The translations under genes and the position numbers were made by a program. Of a stretch of 64,000 bases of DNA, positions 17,635 through 28,200 are shown piece after piece (position 1 is the stretch's first letter; every line of letters begins with the position of its first letter). The stretch spans positions 1 through 64,000 of the forward strand of contig NZ_KQ954247.1 of the NCBI RefSeq assembly GCF_001519075.1. Direction: 5' to 3'. This DNA comes from Novosphingobium fuchskuhlense. GTDB lineage: Bacteria; Pseudomonadota; Alphaproteobacteria; Sphingomonadales; Sphingomonadaceae. The notes beneath the pieces are model-generated. The model was not told the DNA's origin, ran no database searches, and saw nothing but the letters and a program-made list of their open reading frames with translations.

Positions 17635-18389
17635 CAGGCACGCCCTATCAGATCTGGCGCCATCTCGAACGCGGTCCTGAGCAATCGCACGATCACGCTG
17701 GCCGAGAGGCTCAGGCTCACTGGCAGCAGCAACAGCATCACGATGGCTTTCACCTGAAAGCCCAGCAGCATGACATTCATCTGCGGCAAAGTGCGCGACA
17801 TGAAAGCGATCGCAAGATCCGTGAGGAACAAGGCAAGAATAATCGCGCCGCCAATTCCGCAGGCGATCGTGAAGCACGTGGAAAGGAGCGCGGCCAGCGC
17901 AGCCGGGCTCAGCGACACCGGGCTGCCGATAGGCATCGCTGTCATCGAGGTTGAGAGCAGCGCGAGCAGATTCGCCGGTCCGTCACCGGAAAAGAACAGT
18001 GCGCCAGCGGCGTAAAGGAACACAGTGCCTGCGAGCGGTAGCTGCGCACGTGTTGTGGGATCGACCAGTGCAGCAAGACCGAACCCAGCCTGGATATCCA
18101 TGAGCCGCCCGATAGTCAGCAGCGCGGCAAAGGCGGCGTGCAAGCACAATGCGAGCGCGATCCCGATGATGAGTTCAATGGCCGCCACCGAGGCGAGCAG
18201 CCCTGGGCTGGCTGTCAAGCGCACTTGCGGCGGACTGCCGACTGAAAGCCACGCCCCGATAGAAAGCGCCAGCAGCGCCCGCACGATCCCCGGCGTGCGA
18301 ACCGATGTGAAGGGTTGCGCAAAGCCGATAGCGGGTACAACCCTGAGGCTTGCCAGAATGCTTGCGAGCGCCTGCTCTTCGAGGCCCAT
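17634..18389 (-). CDS. fliR: Flagellar export gate protein FliR
   Basis: With ATG 18389 the protein has 251 residues and about six membrane helices. It contains the FliR patterns ELIIGIALALCLHAAFAALL, TIGRLMDIQAGFGLAALVDP and a C-terminal LPQMNVMLLGFQVKAIVMLL. FliR is part of the FliP5Q4R1 export channel. It follows fliQ by 2 bases and overlaps flhB. The longer open frame to 18620 lies within fliQ and is not coding. Confidence 0.92.
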   Translation of the reverse strand: MGLEEQALASILASLRVVPAIGFAQPFTSVRTPGIVRALLALSIGAWLSVGSPPQVRLTASPGLLASVAAIELIIGIALALCLHAAFAALLTIGRLMDIQAGFGLAALVDPTTRAQLPLAGTVFLYAAGALFFSGDGPANLLALLSTSMTAMPIGSPVSLSPAALAALLSTCFTIACGIGGAIILALFLTDLAIAFMSRTLPQMNVMLLGFQVKAIVMLLLLPVSLSLSASVIVRLLRTAFEMAPDLIGRA

Positions 18390-18391
18390 GG

Positions 18392-18661
18392 TCAATTCAC
18401 GATAGTCGGGATCGTGAGATAAAGCGTCCGCGCAAACTCGGTGACCCGGCCCATCATCCACGGACCGATTGCAATGAGCATAAACGTGGCTGCGAGGATC
18501 TTGGGTACATAGCTCAGGGTCATTTCCTGCAGCTGTGTGGTCACCTGGAATACACTGATCAGCAGCCCGACCAGCAAGGTTGCTGCCAGCACCGGCCCCG
18601 CGACATAGATACAGGTCCACAGCATATCATTCAGCAGGCCGAGCGCCCGATCCCCCCCCAT
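18392..18661 (-). CDS. fliQ: Flagellar export gate protein FliQ
   Basis: ATG 18661 gives 89 residues, the standard FliQ length, with two membrane helices (VLAATLLVGLLISVFQVTTQ; ILAATFMLIAIGPWMM) and the family pattern LQEMTLSYVPKILA between them. FliQ is a core component of the export gate. It is the first gene of the flagellar operon as seen here. Upstream residues in the same frame (to 18727) match no FliQ N-terminus, so I did not use them. Confidence 0.93.
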   Translation of the reverse strand: MGGDRALGLLNDMLWTCIYVAGPVLAATLLVGLLISVFQVTTQLQEMTLSYVPKILAATFMLIAIGPWMMGRVTEFARTLYLTIPTIVN

Positions 18662-18865
18662 GAAGCTGATGCCGTCCCTTCTTTTTTCCGCCGTAGGCAA
18701 AGTGCTGCGCCCATTTCGCGCAATCACGTATCACGGAGTTTGCGCCTGTGGGAGGAGGGGCAGCGGAAATGGAGGTAAAATAGTTGCCAGGCCGTTTTTG
18801 GCTTCGGCCTGCGCGAGGCGGGAACCGCCTTCACTCTCTGCGGCAAAAAGAGCTGAGCGCGAACG
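18662..18865 (-). promoter_or_regulatory. Region upstream of the flagellar operon
   Basis: These 204 bases separate the end of the RHS-associated small gene from fliQ and must hold the operon promoter unless it is read through from the RHS gene. A short inverted repeat AGGCGG-TTC-CCGCCT lies near 18820-18836 and could end the upstream transcript, though there is no T-tract. I could not identify a confident sigma-70, sigma-54 or sigma-28 promoter by eye. Confidence 0.3.
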
Positions 18866-19258
18866 CTAAGCTATCGCCAAGTCATATGCATCGACTGATG
18901 ACTTCCAATCTGCAATTGCGGCGGAGCGATCCATATCAGAAATATCATTGTTCATTGTAAATTGAATAAATTCACTAGGAAGCGCGACGCGATAATTTTG
19001 GACATAATATGCCAGATCATTTCGCCAAGTCCATTGTCCGTCTGTAACTAGGCTAGCTCCTCCCGGAACGCCCTTTTCGGGATTGAAGGGGTCAACTGTG
19101 AACTCCATAATATCAAAAACAGGCTCACCATTCTTCAAGTAGGCAGCAACAGCGTTCGCCAGTCCCGCAGGCAGCGCATCACGAACATCATAAATTGAAG
19201 TCAACCCAGAATTGGATTTTGGCTCAAGCTCACGGAACACGCCTACCACCTTCATCAA
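18866..19258 (-). CDS. Small AT-rich gene after the RHS protein; candidate immunity protein
   Basis: This 130-residue acidic soluble protein (e.g. VFDIMEFTVDPFNPEKGVPG; LAYYVQNYRVALPSEFIQFT) has no signal peptide and no family I recognise. Its start overlaps the stop of the giant RHS gene by 4 bases, so the two are co-translated. Base composition is clearly more AT-rich than the flanking genes. A small co-translated gene directly after a polymorphic-toxin-like RHS gene is usually the immunity gene protecting the producer. That role is inferred from position only. Confidence 0.65.
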   Translation of the reverse strand: MMKVVGVFRELEPKSNSGLTSIYDVRDALPAGLANAVAAYLKNGEPVFDIMEFTVDPFNPEKGVPGGASLVTDGQWTWRNDLAYYVQNYRVALPSEFIQFTMNNDISDMDRSAAIADWKSSVDAYDLAIA

Positions 19259-22200
19259 TTGCCTCCCCTAGGGAAAAAGTCGAGAAATGAACCGCCTCTA
19301 ACTACAGGAGCAGAGTTTGGCACTCTAGGCACGCCAACCGGTCCTGTTGCTCCTCGCACCGGCACCTGCAATATATCACTCAGCTCTTGGGCAGGACCGC
19401 ATCCTCCATAACATGTAAGCAACCGGATCGGCTCTCCGTTATAGCTGGGATTCGCCAGGATCGCGTCGGCAATTTGATTGGCATGGGTCGCTTGACCATC
19501 CACGTTGAAAACCGCTCCAGCCTCGTCGTAGGGTGTGCCATGGACAACGACGTTGTGCATACCATCAATCTGATCCACGTTTTGGCCTACACGCACAGAA
19601 AATTCATCGCCACCCACGCGCGTAAGCCCGGGGCTATGGAACACTTCGCTTCCATTCGCAGTGAAAGAACCCATCTCGTCAAGCGCCGATGCGCCCTTTG
19701 CGGCCAAACCTTTTGCCAGCAGGCCTCCAACTGCGACTAACGGAGTACCCACCTGCACCCCGGTCGTCACTTCGGCAGTAAACATGCTTGCAGTGCCGAG
19801 CCGGAAGGCATTTGCATAAACAAAGCTTTGCCCGACCGAGAAGGCGGCCGGAGCTAACAATACACCGACACCAAGCGCTAACCCAGCCGCGGCAGGCACA
19901 GCCGCTGGCTTGAGTATGTTCTCCACGACCATTTGTTCCGAATAGGCATCAAGCTTCGCAAGGTAGGTATCACGATCGGCGTAGGCTTGCCGTAATCCGG
20001 GGGCATCGGTGTACTCATGTCCCACACTGACCAGATGAGCTGCGTCAATTGCCTCAAAACCTTGACGCCAATACTCATTGATGGAACGCGAGAAAGTCTC
20101 CATACGGTCAGGATTGAGATAATCACCATTCGTACGGCCCGAGGTGCTATCAGCTGTGCGGCTTCCTCCCGACCCGCTATCACGCAGCGATCCATCAGGG
20201 TTGCGGATGCCTGCTGCAATCTCTCTATCGATCTGCTGCCCGTCGTGCCGCAGTCTGATCTGGTCGGCAAGCGCAGCATCGACTACGATCTTCTGTCCAC
20301 TTTGCGGATCAATCACCGTGGTCGTTGCGCCAGAAACCGATTTTCGGTCGCCACTCGCGACCTGATCGGCCACGAGATTCCCGATGGTATTGGCGATTTG
20401 CCTATTTTTTGCCTCTGCCTTCGCTATTGCAGACTTGGCCTCGCCTCCCAGCGCGCGCCCGACAACACCGCCGATTGCGTCTGGCAAGCCTTGGACGATT
20501 GCATCGCCAAAGCTTGTCCCTTCAAGGGCGCTTCGTGTAGCGGCGCCAGCGAAGAGCTGGGCAGTTCCTGCCAAGGCCTGCACGCCAAAGGATGGGCTAA
20601 TGCCAACGTCGGGCACCCAAGCGTTCTTCCCATATGTGATTGTTTTACCATCAACGGTCTGACTTTCCGGACCATTCTTTGCAAAATGCCCGTTATCCTT
20701 GGTCAGCCCTCGCATCACGGCACCGCCGATACCCGCGCCGATCCCGGCGGCCGCGACCCCAGCCCAGCTGAATTTGTCTTGCAGGCCAGTCGCAACACCA
20801 ATTCCCTGAGTTACCGCGCTCCCTGCAACGCCCCGAACGACATCACCTACAAATTGGCTGCCCGCAACTGCTCCGTTACCAAAAATCTTTCCAATCCCAC
20901 CGCCGACAACTGCGGCGATGCCAGCGAGCGCGACGGCGCCGAATGAGAACTTTTCCTGAATGCCCGTCGCAACGCCGACGCCTTGTGAAACAACGCTTCC
21001 CAGCATCGCGTTGCCAATCTGAGCAACGAAGCCACCTCCAAAAGGCGCAATCACCGTGATGGCAATAGCGATCACCGCAAGGAGGATCTGCCCGAAAACT
21101 CCGCAATTGTTCTTTTTGGGAGGCTTGGGGGTGGTTGGCGATACGTTGCCGATGGCTTCATTCGGATCGTATGGCTGGAAGGTACCGGCGTTGTGCTTGT
21201 TGGCGACGACGCCGGAGGGCAACGTAAGGCGCTGGCCTTCGTTGAGGGAGACATTGCCGGTGAGTCCGTTGGCTTCTGCGATCTCGTACCACAGCGAGGC
21301 ATCGCCCCAGGTGTTGCGCGCGATCGAACTGAGCGTCTCGCCGTCGCGCTGAACCACGTAGGATCCGCTCGCGGTTCCTTGCGAGAACGAATTCAGCGGC
21401 GCCACGCTCTGCGCGAAATCGTTGAACGTGGTCTGAGAGGTGCTGCCATTGCGGTAAGCGCCGTCGCCGGCAACCACGCGCCGATCGGCCACTGCGCCGG
21501 TGGCGGTGAGCTGGCTGGTACCGTTGTTGCCGATATAGCCCACTTCCATCCCGTTGAAGCGATACCAGACCTCGTGCGGATCGCCATTGGCAGAGTTGTT
21601 GTCCGACTCATCGCGCCGGATGATCTGCCCGTCGCCATTCGTGCGGTAGTTCACCGTACGGGGGCGGCCATCGTTGATGCTCACGCGGTAGAGCTGGCCG
21701 AAGCTGTCATAGATGAAGCTCGTCGTGAACGCCGTGCTGCTGCCGGTGTCGGGCTTGTTGGTGATCGTCCCCTGGACCGCTCCGTCCCACCACTGGTAGG
21801 CGTTCACCGTCGAGCTGGCGTTTTGATAGGTCGCGTTTTTGTAGTTGCTTGCACTCACGCTGTAGACCGAACCGAGCTGGTAGAGGCCTGCTACGTCTGC
21901 ATAGCTGTACGTCGTGTCGGTCTTGTAGATGTTCCCGTCGTTCTTGGTGGTCGAGACTGAATCCGAGCTCAACTGCCCATTCAGATCGTAAATCGCCGTT
22001 CGGCTGTAGACCGCATTGGTGCCGGTGCTGTCAAAATCTGACTGGGTCGTCTGGCGGCCCATGAGGTCGTACCCGAACGTCGAGGTCTTCTGGCCACCTG
22101 TCGAAGGCGCAGCGATAAGCGTGGGCATCGTGAGTGTATAGTCGGCGTTCCAGACTGCAATGTCACCTGGGCCAGACGTCACATATACGCTTGTGAGATG

Positions 22201-25200
22201 CCCGGCACCATCGTAGCTGTAGTTCTCACGCTCTTCGTTATATTGCGGAACGTAAAGAGCCATGCTCTGGTTCGTACGAAGCATGTAGCTGCGCTGGCCT
22301 GCCGCATCATAGCCGATGTCCTGTCCAGACAACTCAGTACGGAATGAGGAGCCCCAACCCCGCACGATGGTGGTTCCCACCGCACCTGCCGTACCGTTCA
22401 AAACACCGCGATTAACGACCACGCGGTTCATGCTGTCGTAGCGGAACCATAAATCATCGGTGGTCGTGGAGGCCACAGCGCCGTCCTTGTCGAGCACGGC
22501 GTGGTTGCTAACCGTCCGCCTGATGTTGCCGGTCGCATCATAGCTGTTGGTGATGGTCGCAGCGGGGGCATAGGTCGAGCCGCTCTCGGTAACGGTCGTG
22601 AGACGCCCGAGCGCATCATAGGTTGCAGTTTCATTGACGTATTGGCTGGTCTGATAGACCGCCCCGGTGGTCGGATCGAGAAGCTCGTTCTTGAACTGCT
22701 CGGTCAGGCGGCGGCCAAGCGCATCGTAGGAATAGCTCGAAGTGTCTCTATCCTTGTAATAGACAAAATTGTAATAGTAACCGAAGGTCCCATAGTCTGA
22801 ATTTTGGGCAGAACTTGCCAGATGCCCAGTGTTGTACCATGTATATGAGACTGAGCCTTTGGTTATCAGGCGTGCTGCCTTGTCATATGTGCTACTGAAG
22901 GTGTGCCCCCCGAGGTCGACCTTGTAGTACTCGCGGTCGTAGATATCGCTTTGGCTGATCGCCTGCTTTGAGGTCGTTTTTGTAGCATTTTGCCAATAGG
23001 TTGTAGTCTCAGTCCAGCTACCCTGTACGCCGGTCACCGCAAGTGCGCTGTCCCAAGAATAACCTGTCGTGATTTGATTGCCGCTAAGGTCGGTTTTGGA
23101 GACTGTACGGCTAAGCGCATCGTAGCTTGCTTTTTCAGAAACTGAAGAAGTCAGCTGGCTGTTCGAGTGCTGGATGCGCTGACCAAACTGATCATAGGCG
23201 TAGCTGTCAATGAGGCGAGTGTTGTCATTTGGCGCCGCGATATCGACATCGGTCGCCCGGTTGTGCTTGACCTCGATCATCTGACCAAGTCGATTGAACC
23301 GCTGTTCTGCGAAGTGAAGCGTGTCGTTGGCCGCTGTCAGTCCGGTGTAGGCATAAAGTTCATCGCGCAGCACTCGGGCATCGCCCATGCGGTCATAAAA
23401 CGTTTGCTTGTGTCCACCGTCGGCATGGAACTCGTCTGTGACAAGGCCCTGGCCGCCAGAGTAGCCGGTACCCGCTAGGTAGACATATGATGTCAAGTTC
23501 CCGGTGTTGGCAGTCTTAGACACGGCCGTTGCGGCGTTTGTACCGGTTCCGGCATAAGTACCGTTGGCATCACGGACGGCGATGCGGCGGCCAGCGCGGT
23601 CGTAGTAATAGTCCTCTGAGGGTTTGACCCAGTTGGTGCTGCCGTTTTCGTTGGTGATCTGGACTGCGGGGCTTTCCGAGCGGATGAGCTTGCCCAGAGA
23701 ATTGTAGGTGTAGGCCACTTTGGCGTTCAGGGCGTTTGTCTCGGTCGCGGTTTCGCCAAAGGCATTGTAGGTCCGCAAGGTCGTCAAGGTCTGGTTTGTC
23801 ACCGTCGCCGAGAGATCGCGGCCTTCCTCGACGGCCTTCGTTGCCTGGTTGCGTTTGTCGTAAACCGTGTATGTGGCGTTGACTTTTGAGCCATTGGTCA
23901 CGTCTGTCGCGAGGGCCAGGGCCGCCGCAAAGCCAGTTGTAGCGGTCAGCTCATAGCCGGCGGAAGTAACGGCGACGGTCTGGTTGCCATTCTCGTCGTA
24001 GCCGAAGAACTTCCAGACGCCGTCGCCGGCGTTGGTTGCGATCAGTCTCCCCGCGCTGTCGAACGTGTTGGTGGCCTGGTACAGCGCTGCCCCGGTGGTG
24101 GTGTTGGCGCCCTGTCCTTGTGACGTGACCTGATCGAAGCTGTTGTACTGATTGCTGGTCAGCGCAATTCGGGTCAGCGTTCCGCCGACCGTCGACCAGA
24201 TCGACTGGCTGAGCGTCCGCCCCGCAGCATCGTAGGTCGTGCCGGTTGCTTCCGCCACTGTCGTGGTTGTGGAGGACGTGGACGTCGCATCGGTGTTGAT
24301 GATCCGGGCGTAAGCATCTTTCTTCTGACGCCCAAGCGAGTCGTAGCTGTAGGAATGCACGTTCAGTTCAGCATCGGTCATTGACTGAAGCCGGCCGCCT
24401 TCACCGTATGTGTAGCTCGTGGTGCGTGTTGATGCCTGGTAGGTTCCTGTCGACGTTCCCGCTTGGACAGTGGATATCAGGTTGCCGATTGCATCGTACT
24501 TGTAGGCCGTGGTCGGCGTGACCGTGCTGCCGTTCACATCCACGTACTGGGCACGTGCCTCGGTCTGGAGGCGACCGATATTGTCGTAGGTATAGCTGGT
24601 TGTCGCTGTCGCAGGGGTTGTCGCGGTTCCTACAGTAGCGCCATATTCCTTGGTCAGCACCTGCCCCAGCGCGTTATAGGTGTACTGGGTAAAGGAATAG
24701 CTGAGAGTGTCCTGCGTCAACTGCCCGTTGGCGGGATTGACCAGCCAGGAGGCAACTCCAGTACGCATTTCAGTAAGCTTATTACCGGTCTGGTCGTAGG
24801 TGAAGCCCGTGATCCGGTCGTTCGCCGCATTCACTGCAACAGAAGGCGGGGAGGCTGGCGTTACAGCGCCAGTCCATTGGGTCGCATAACGGGTTTCGGT
24901 GACAACATTGCCGTTGTCGTCATAGTCCCACTTCGTCAGGTAGCCCTCGGCATCGAGCTGCGCAGTCTTCTGATCGAGCTTGTCGTACCAGATCCATGTG
25001 ATGTTGCCGTTGGGGTCGGTCGATTTCAAGACATTGCCGCGCGCGTCATAGTCGTAGTGGGTCAGCAGCGATGCGCCGGTGGTGGTCGCATAGGTCGTGC
25101 CGTTCCAGCTGCCTGTGACCAGCGCTCCGTCCGTCGTGCTGACGACCGCGCTGTCGGTCAGACGGTCCAGGTTGTCATATGCAAAGGTTGTCTGGCGGAA

Positions 25201-28200
25201 ATTGCCTGTGCCCTGGGCCGGCGCCCCGCCCGCTGTTGTCGGCAGGTTCACCAGCGCTGAGTAGACCTTCGTGCTGTTGAGATTGCTGCGCTGGTCGTAG
25301 CCATAATCAGAGCGGATGCCAGTGGTCGCGGTCGTGGCTCTGATTTCGGTGATCTTCCGGTTGAGCTTGTCGAAGTAGGTGAAGGTAACCGCAGCATCGC
25401 GGTGGACGCTGCCGGCGGCAAGGCCGTAACGTTCTTCCTTGATGACGTTGCCGCGCGCATCATAGCTGTAGTCTTCGGTGGGCGTCACGGTCGCCGCGGT
25501 GATCATGTCATCCGCGAGTGCCGAGACCTGATCGTGGGTCACCTTGATAACGCGGTCGAGCTTGTCGAACGAATAGTTCGTCGTACGCAGCGCCGTCACC
25601 GCCGCGCTGGCAGTGATGGCGGTGGACGTGCCTTCAACAAGGCTTGTCCGATTGCCCCGACCATCATAGCCGTAGGCCTTGGCCGCATAGGTGCCCGAGA
25701 TGTTGCTCGAAGCATCAGGATCCCGCGTGTATTCACGCGTGAGCCTGTCGAGGGCATCGTAGATGTACGTGGTGACTCCAAGCAAGCGGTTGGTCACCTG
25801 AGTGCGGTTACCCCGTCCGTCGTACAGATAATACTCGGTATTGGATCTGGCGTCGGTCTGCAATGTGACCCGCCCGAGCTTGTCGTACTGATACTTGGTT
25901 TCGGCGTAGGGTCCGCTGCCGGTGGGCGGGGAGCCAATAGCGGCAGTTGTGGTCAGCGCAGTGTCATACTGCTTAACACTCGTCTGAAGACCAAGCGCGG
26001 CATAGGTGTAGCTGGTCTCGGTGAGGTATCCGAGCGCGTCGCGCACATCTGTCACGCGGCCGAGCTTGTCGTACCAAGTGTAGGTGACTTTGCCGTCTGG
26101 CTCACTCATTTTCCACACTTGGCCGCGCGCCGTGTACTCATACGACGTCGTAGTCGCGAGCCCGCCCGCGTCCTCGATCTGGCTGACGAGGCGCCCGAGC
26201 TTGTCGTACTGGGACCTGCTCTCAACGCTTGTTCCGCTGCCGGAGGGCGGGGAACCGATCGCAGGTGCCGGGGTAGCCGGGAGTGCGGTGTCGTACCGTT
26301 TAATGCTCGTCTGCAGGCCGAGCGCACTGTAAGTGTAGCTGGTCTCGCTGAGGTACCCGAGCGCGTCGCGCACATCGCTCACGCGGCCAAGCTTGTCGTA
26401 CCAGGTGTAGGTCACCTTGCCATCCGGCTCGCTCACCATCCACACTTGGCCACGCGCTGTGTATGCGTACGAAGTCGTGATTGCGAGCCCGCCCGCATCT
26501 TCGATTTGGCTGACGAGGCGCCCGAGTTTGTCGTACTGGGACCTGCTCTCGACGTTGGTTCCGCTGCCGGTAGGCGGCGAACCGATCGCGGGTGCCGGGG
26601 TGGCCGGGAGTGGGGTGTCGTACCGCTTGATGCTCGTCTGCAGGCCCTGCGCGGTGTAGGTGTAGCTGGTTTCGGAGAGGTATCCGAGCGCGTCGCGCAC
26701 ATCGGTCACACGGCCGAGCTTGTCGTACCAGGTATAGGTGACCTTACCGTCCGGCTCGCTCACCATCCACACCTGACCGCGCGCCGTGTATGCATACGAG
26801 GTCAGGACCGCAAGCCCACCCGCGTCCTCGATCTGGCTGAGAACCCGTCCGAGTTTGTCATAGGTGTATTGGGTCTCGGCGTAGGTTCCACTGCCGGTAG
26901 GGGGCGTGCCGATAGCAGGGGTTGTGGTCAGCGCGGTGTCGTATCGCTTGACGCTGATTGCGAGGCCGAGCGCGTTGTACGAGGTCTCGGTTAGATACCC
27001 GAGCGCGTCGCGAACATCGGTCACGCGGCCAAGCTTGTCGTACCAGGTGTAGGTCACCTTGCCGTCGGGTTCGCTCAGCTTCCACACTTGGCCCCGCGCC
27101 GTGTAGTCGTAAGATGTCGTGATCGCGAGCCCGCCCGCATCCTCGATCTGGCTGACGAGGCGCCCGAGTTTGTCATAGGCGTATTGAGTCTCGGCGTAGG
27201 TGCCGCTGCCCGATGGCGGGGAGCCAATAGCAGGCGCGGGGCTCGCCGGGAGCGGGGTAAAGTACAGCTTGACGTTGGTTGCAAGGCCGAGCGCGTTGTA
27301 CGAGGTCTCGGTTAGATACCCGAGCGCGTCGCGCACATCGGTCACACGGCCAAGTTTGTCGTACCAGGTATAGGTGACCTTGCCGTCCGGCTCGCTTACC
27401 ATCCACACCTGGCCGCGCGCCGTGTAGGCGTACGACGTCGTGATCGCGAGACCGCCCGCGTCTTCGATCTGGCTAAGAACTCGTCCGAGCTTGTCGTAGC
27501 CGTATTGGGTCTCGACGAAGGTGGTTCCGCTGCCGGTCGGCGGCGTGCCGATGGCGGGGGTCGTGGTCAGCGCGGTGTCGTACCGCTTGACGCTGGTTGC
27601 CTGGCCGAGCGCATTGTAGCTGGTTTCGGTGAGGTATCCGAGCGCGTCGCGAACATCGGTCACGCGGCCAAGCTTGTCGTACCAGGTATACGTCACCTTC
27701 CCATCGGGTTCGCTCACCTTCCACACTTCGCCGCGCGCCGTGTACTCGTATGACGTCGTCACTGTCACCGTAGCGCCCGCGACGTCGATGTAGCTCTGCG
27801 ACTGATCCTTCAGCCAGCCATTTCGGTAGTAGGTGTATGTGGTGGTCGCGGCATCTGAGGCGACGTTGTCAGCGAGAGTCCTGGTCTTGATGTTGCCGAA
27901 GGCATCGTAGGTGAAGCGCGTGACAGTCTTGACTGCGGCATCGTTGTCGCCGTCGCTGCGGGTCAGGACGCGGCCGGTGCGATCGTAAGTATAGCGTGTT
28001 GTCGATGCATCCGTCGCGACATTGTAGGCCGCCGTTTCGGTCTCGACCTGCCCGAAGGATGTGTATGTGTACTTGGTGGTGCTGGGCGTGGCCGAACCAT
28101 CGCCCTCGGTCCGCGTGTCCAATCGCCCGACCTTGTCGTAGGCGTAGCGCGTGACCGCCGCATCGGTGGTTCCATAGGCGGCCGTCTCTGTCACAACCGC

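Noticed and set aside
634..18661. A virulence-type III secretion system instead of a flagellum
   Set aside because: Rod (FlgB/C/F/G), hook (FlgE), hook cap, and P- and L-ring genes are all present, which injectisomes lack.
25402..26994. A 530-codon plus-strand frame opposite the RHS repeats
   Set aside because: It is antisense to the repeat-coding region, repeats with the same period and shows no family signal; codon bias of the RHS gene keeps it open.
25870..27750. Regular spaced repeats that could suggest a CRISPR array
   Set aside because: Units are about 320 bases and keep the coding frame of the RHS protein; they are protein repeats.
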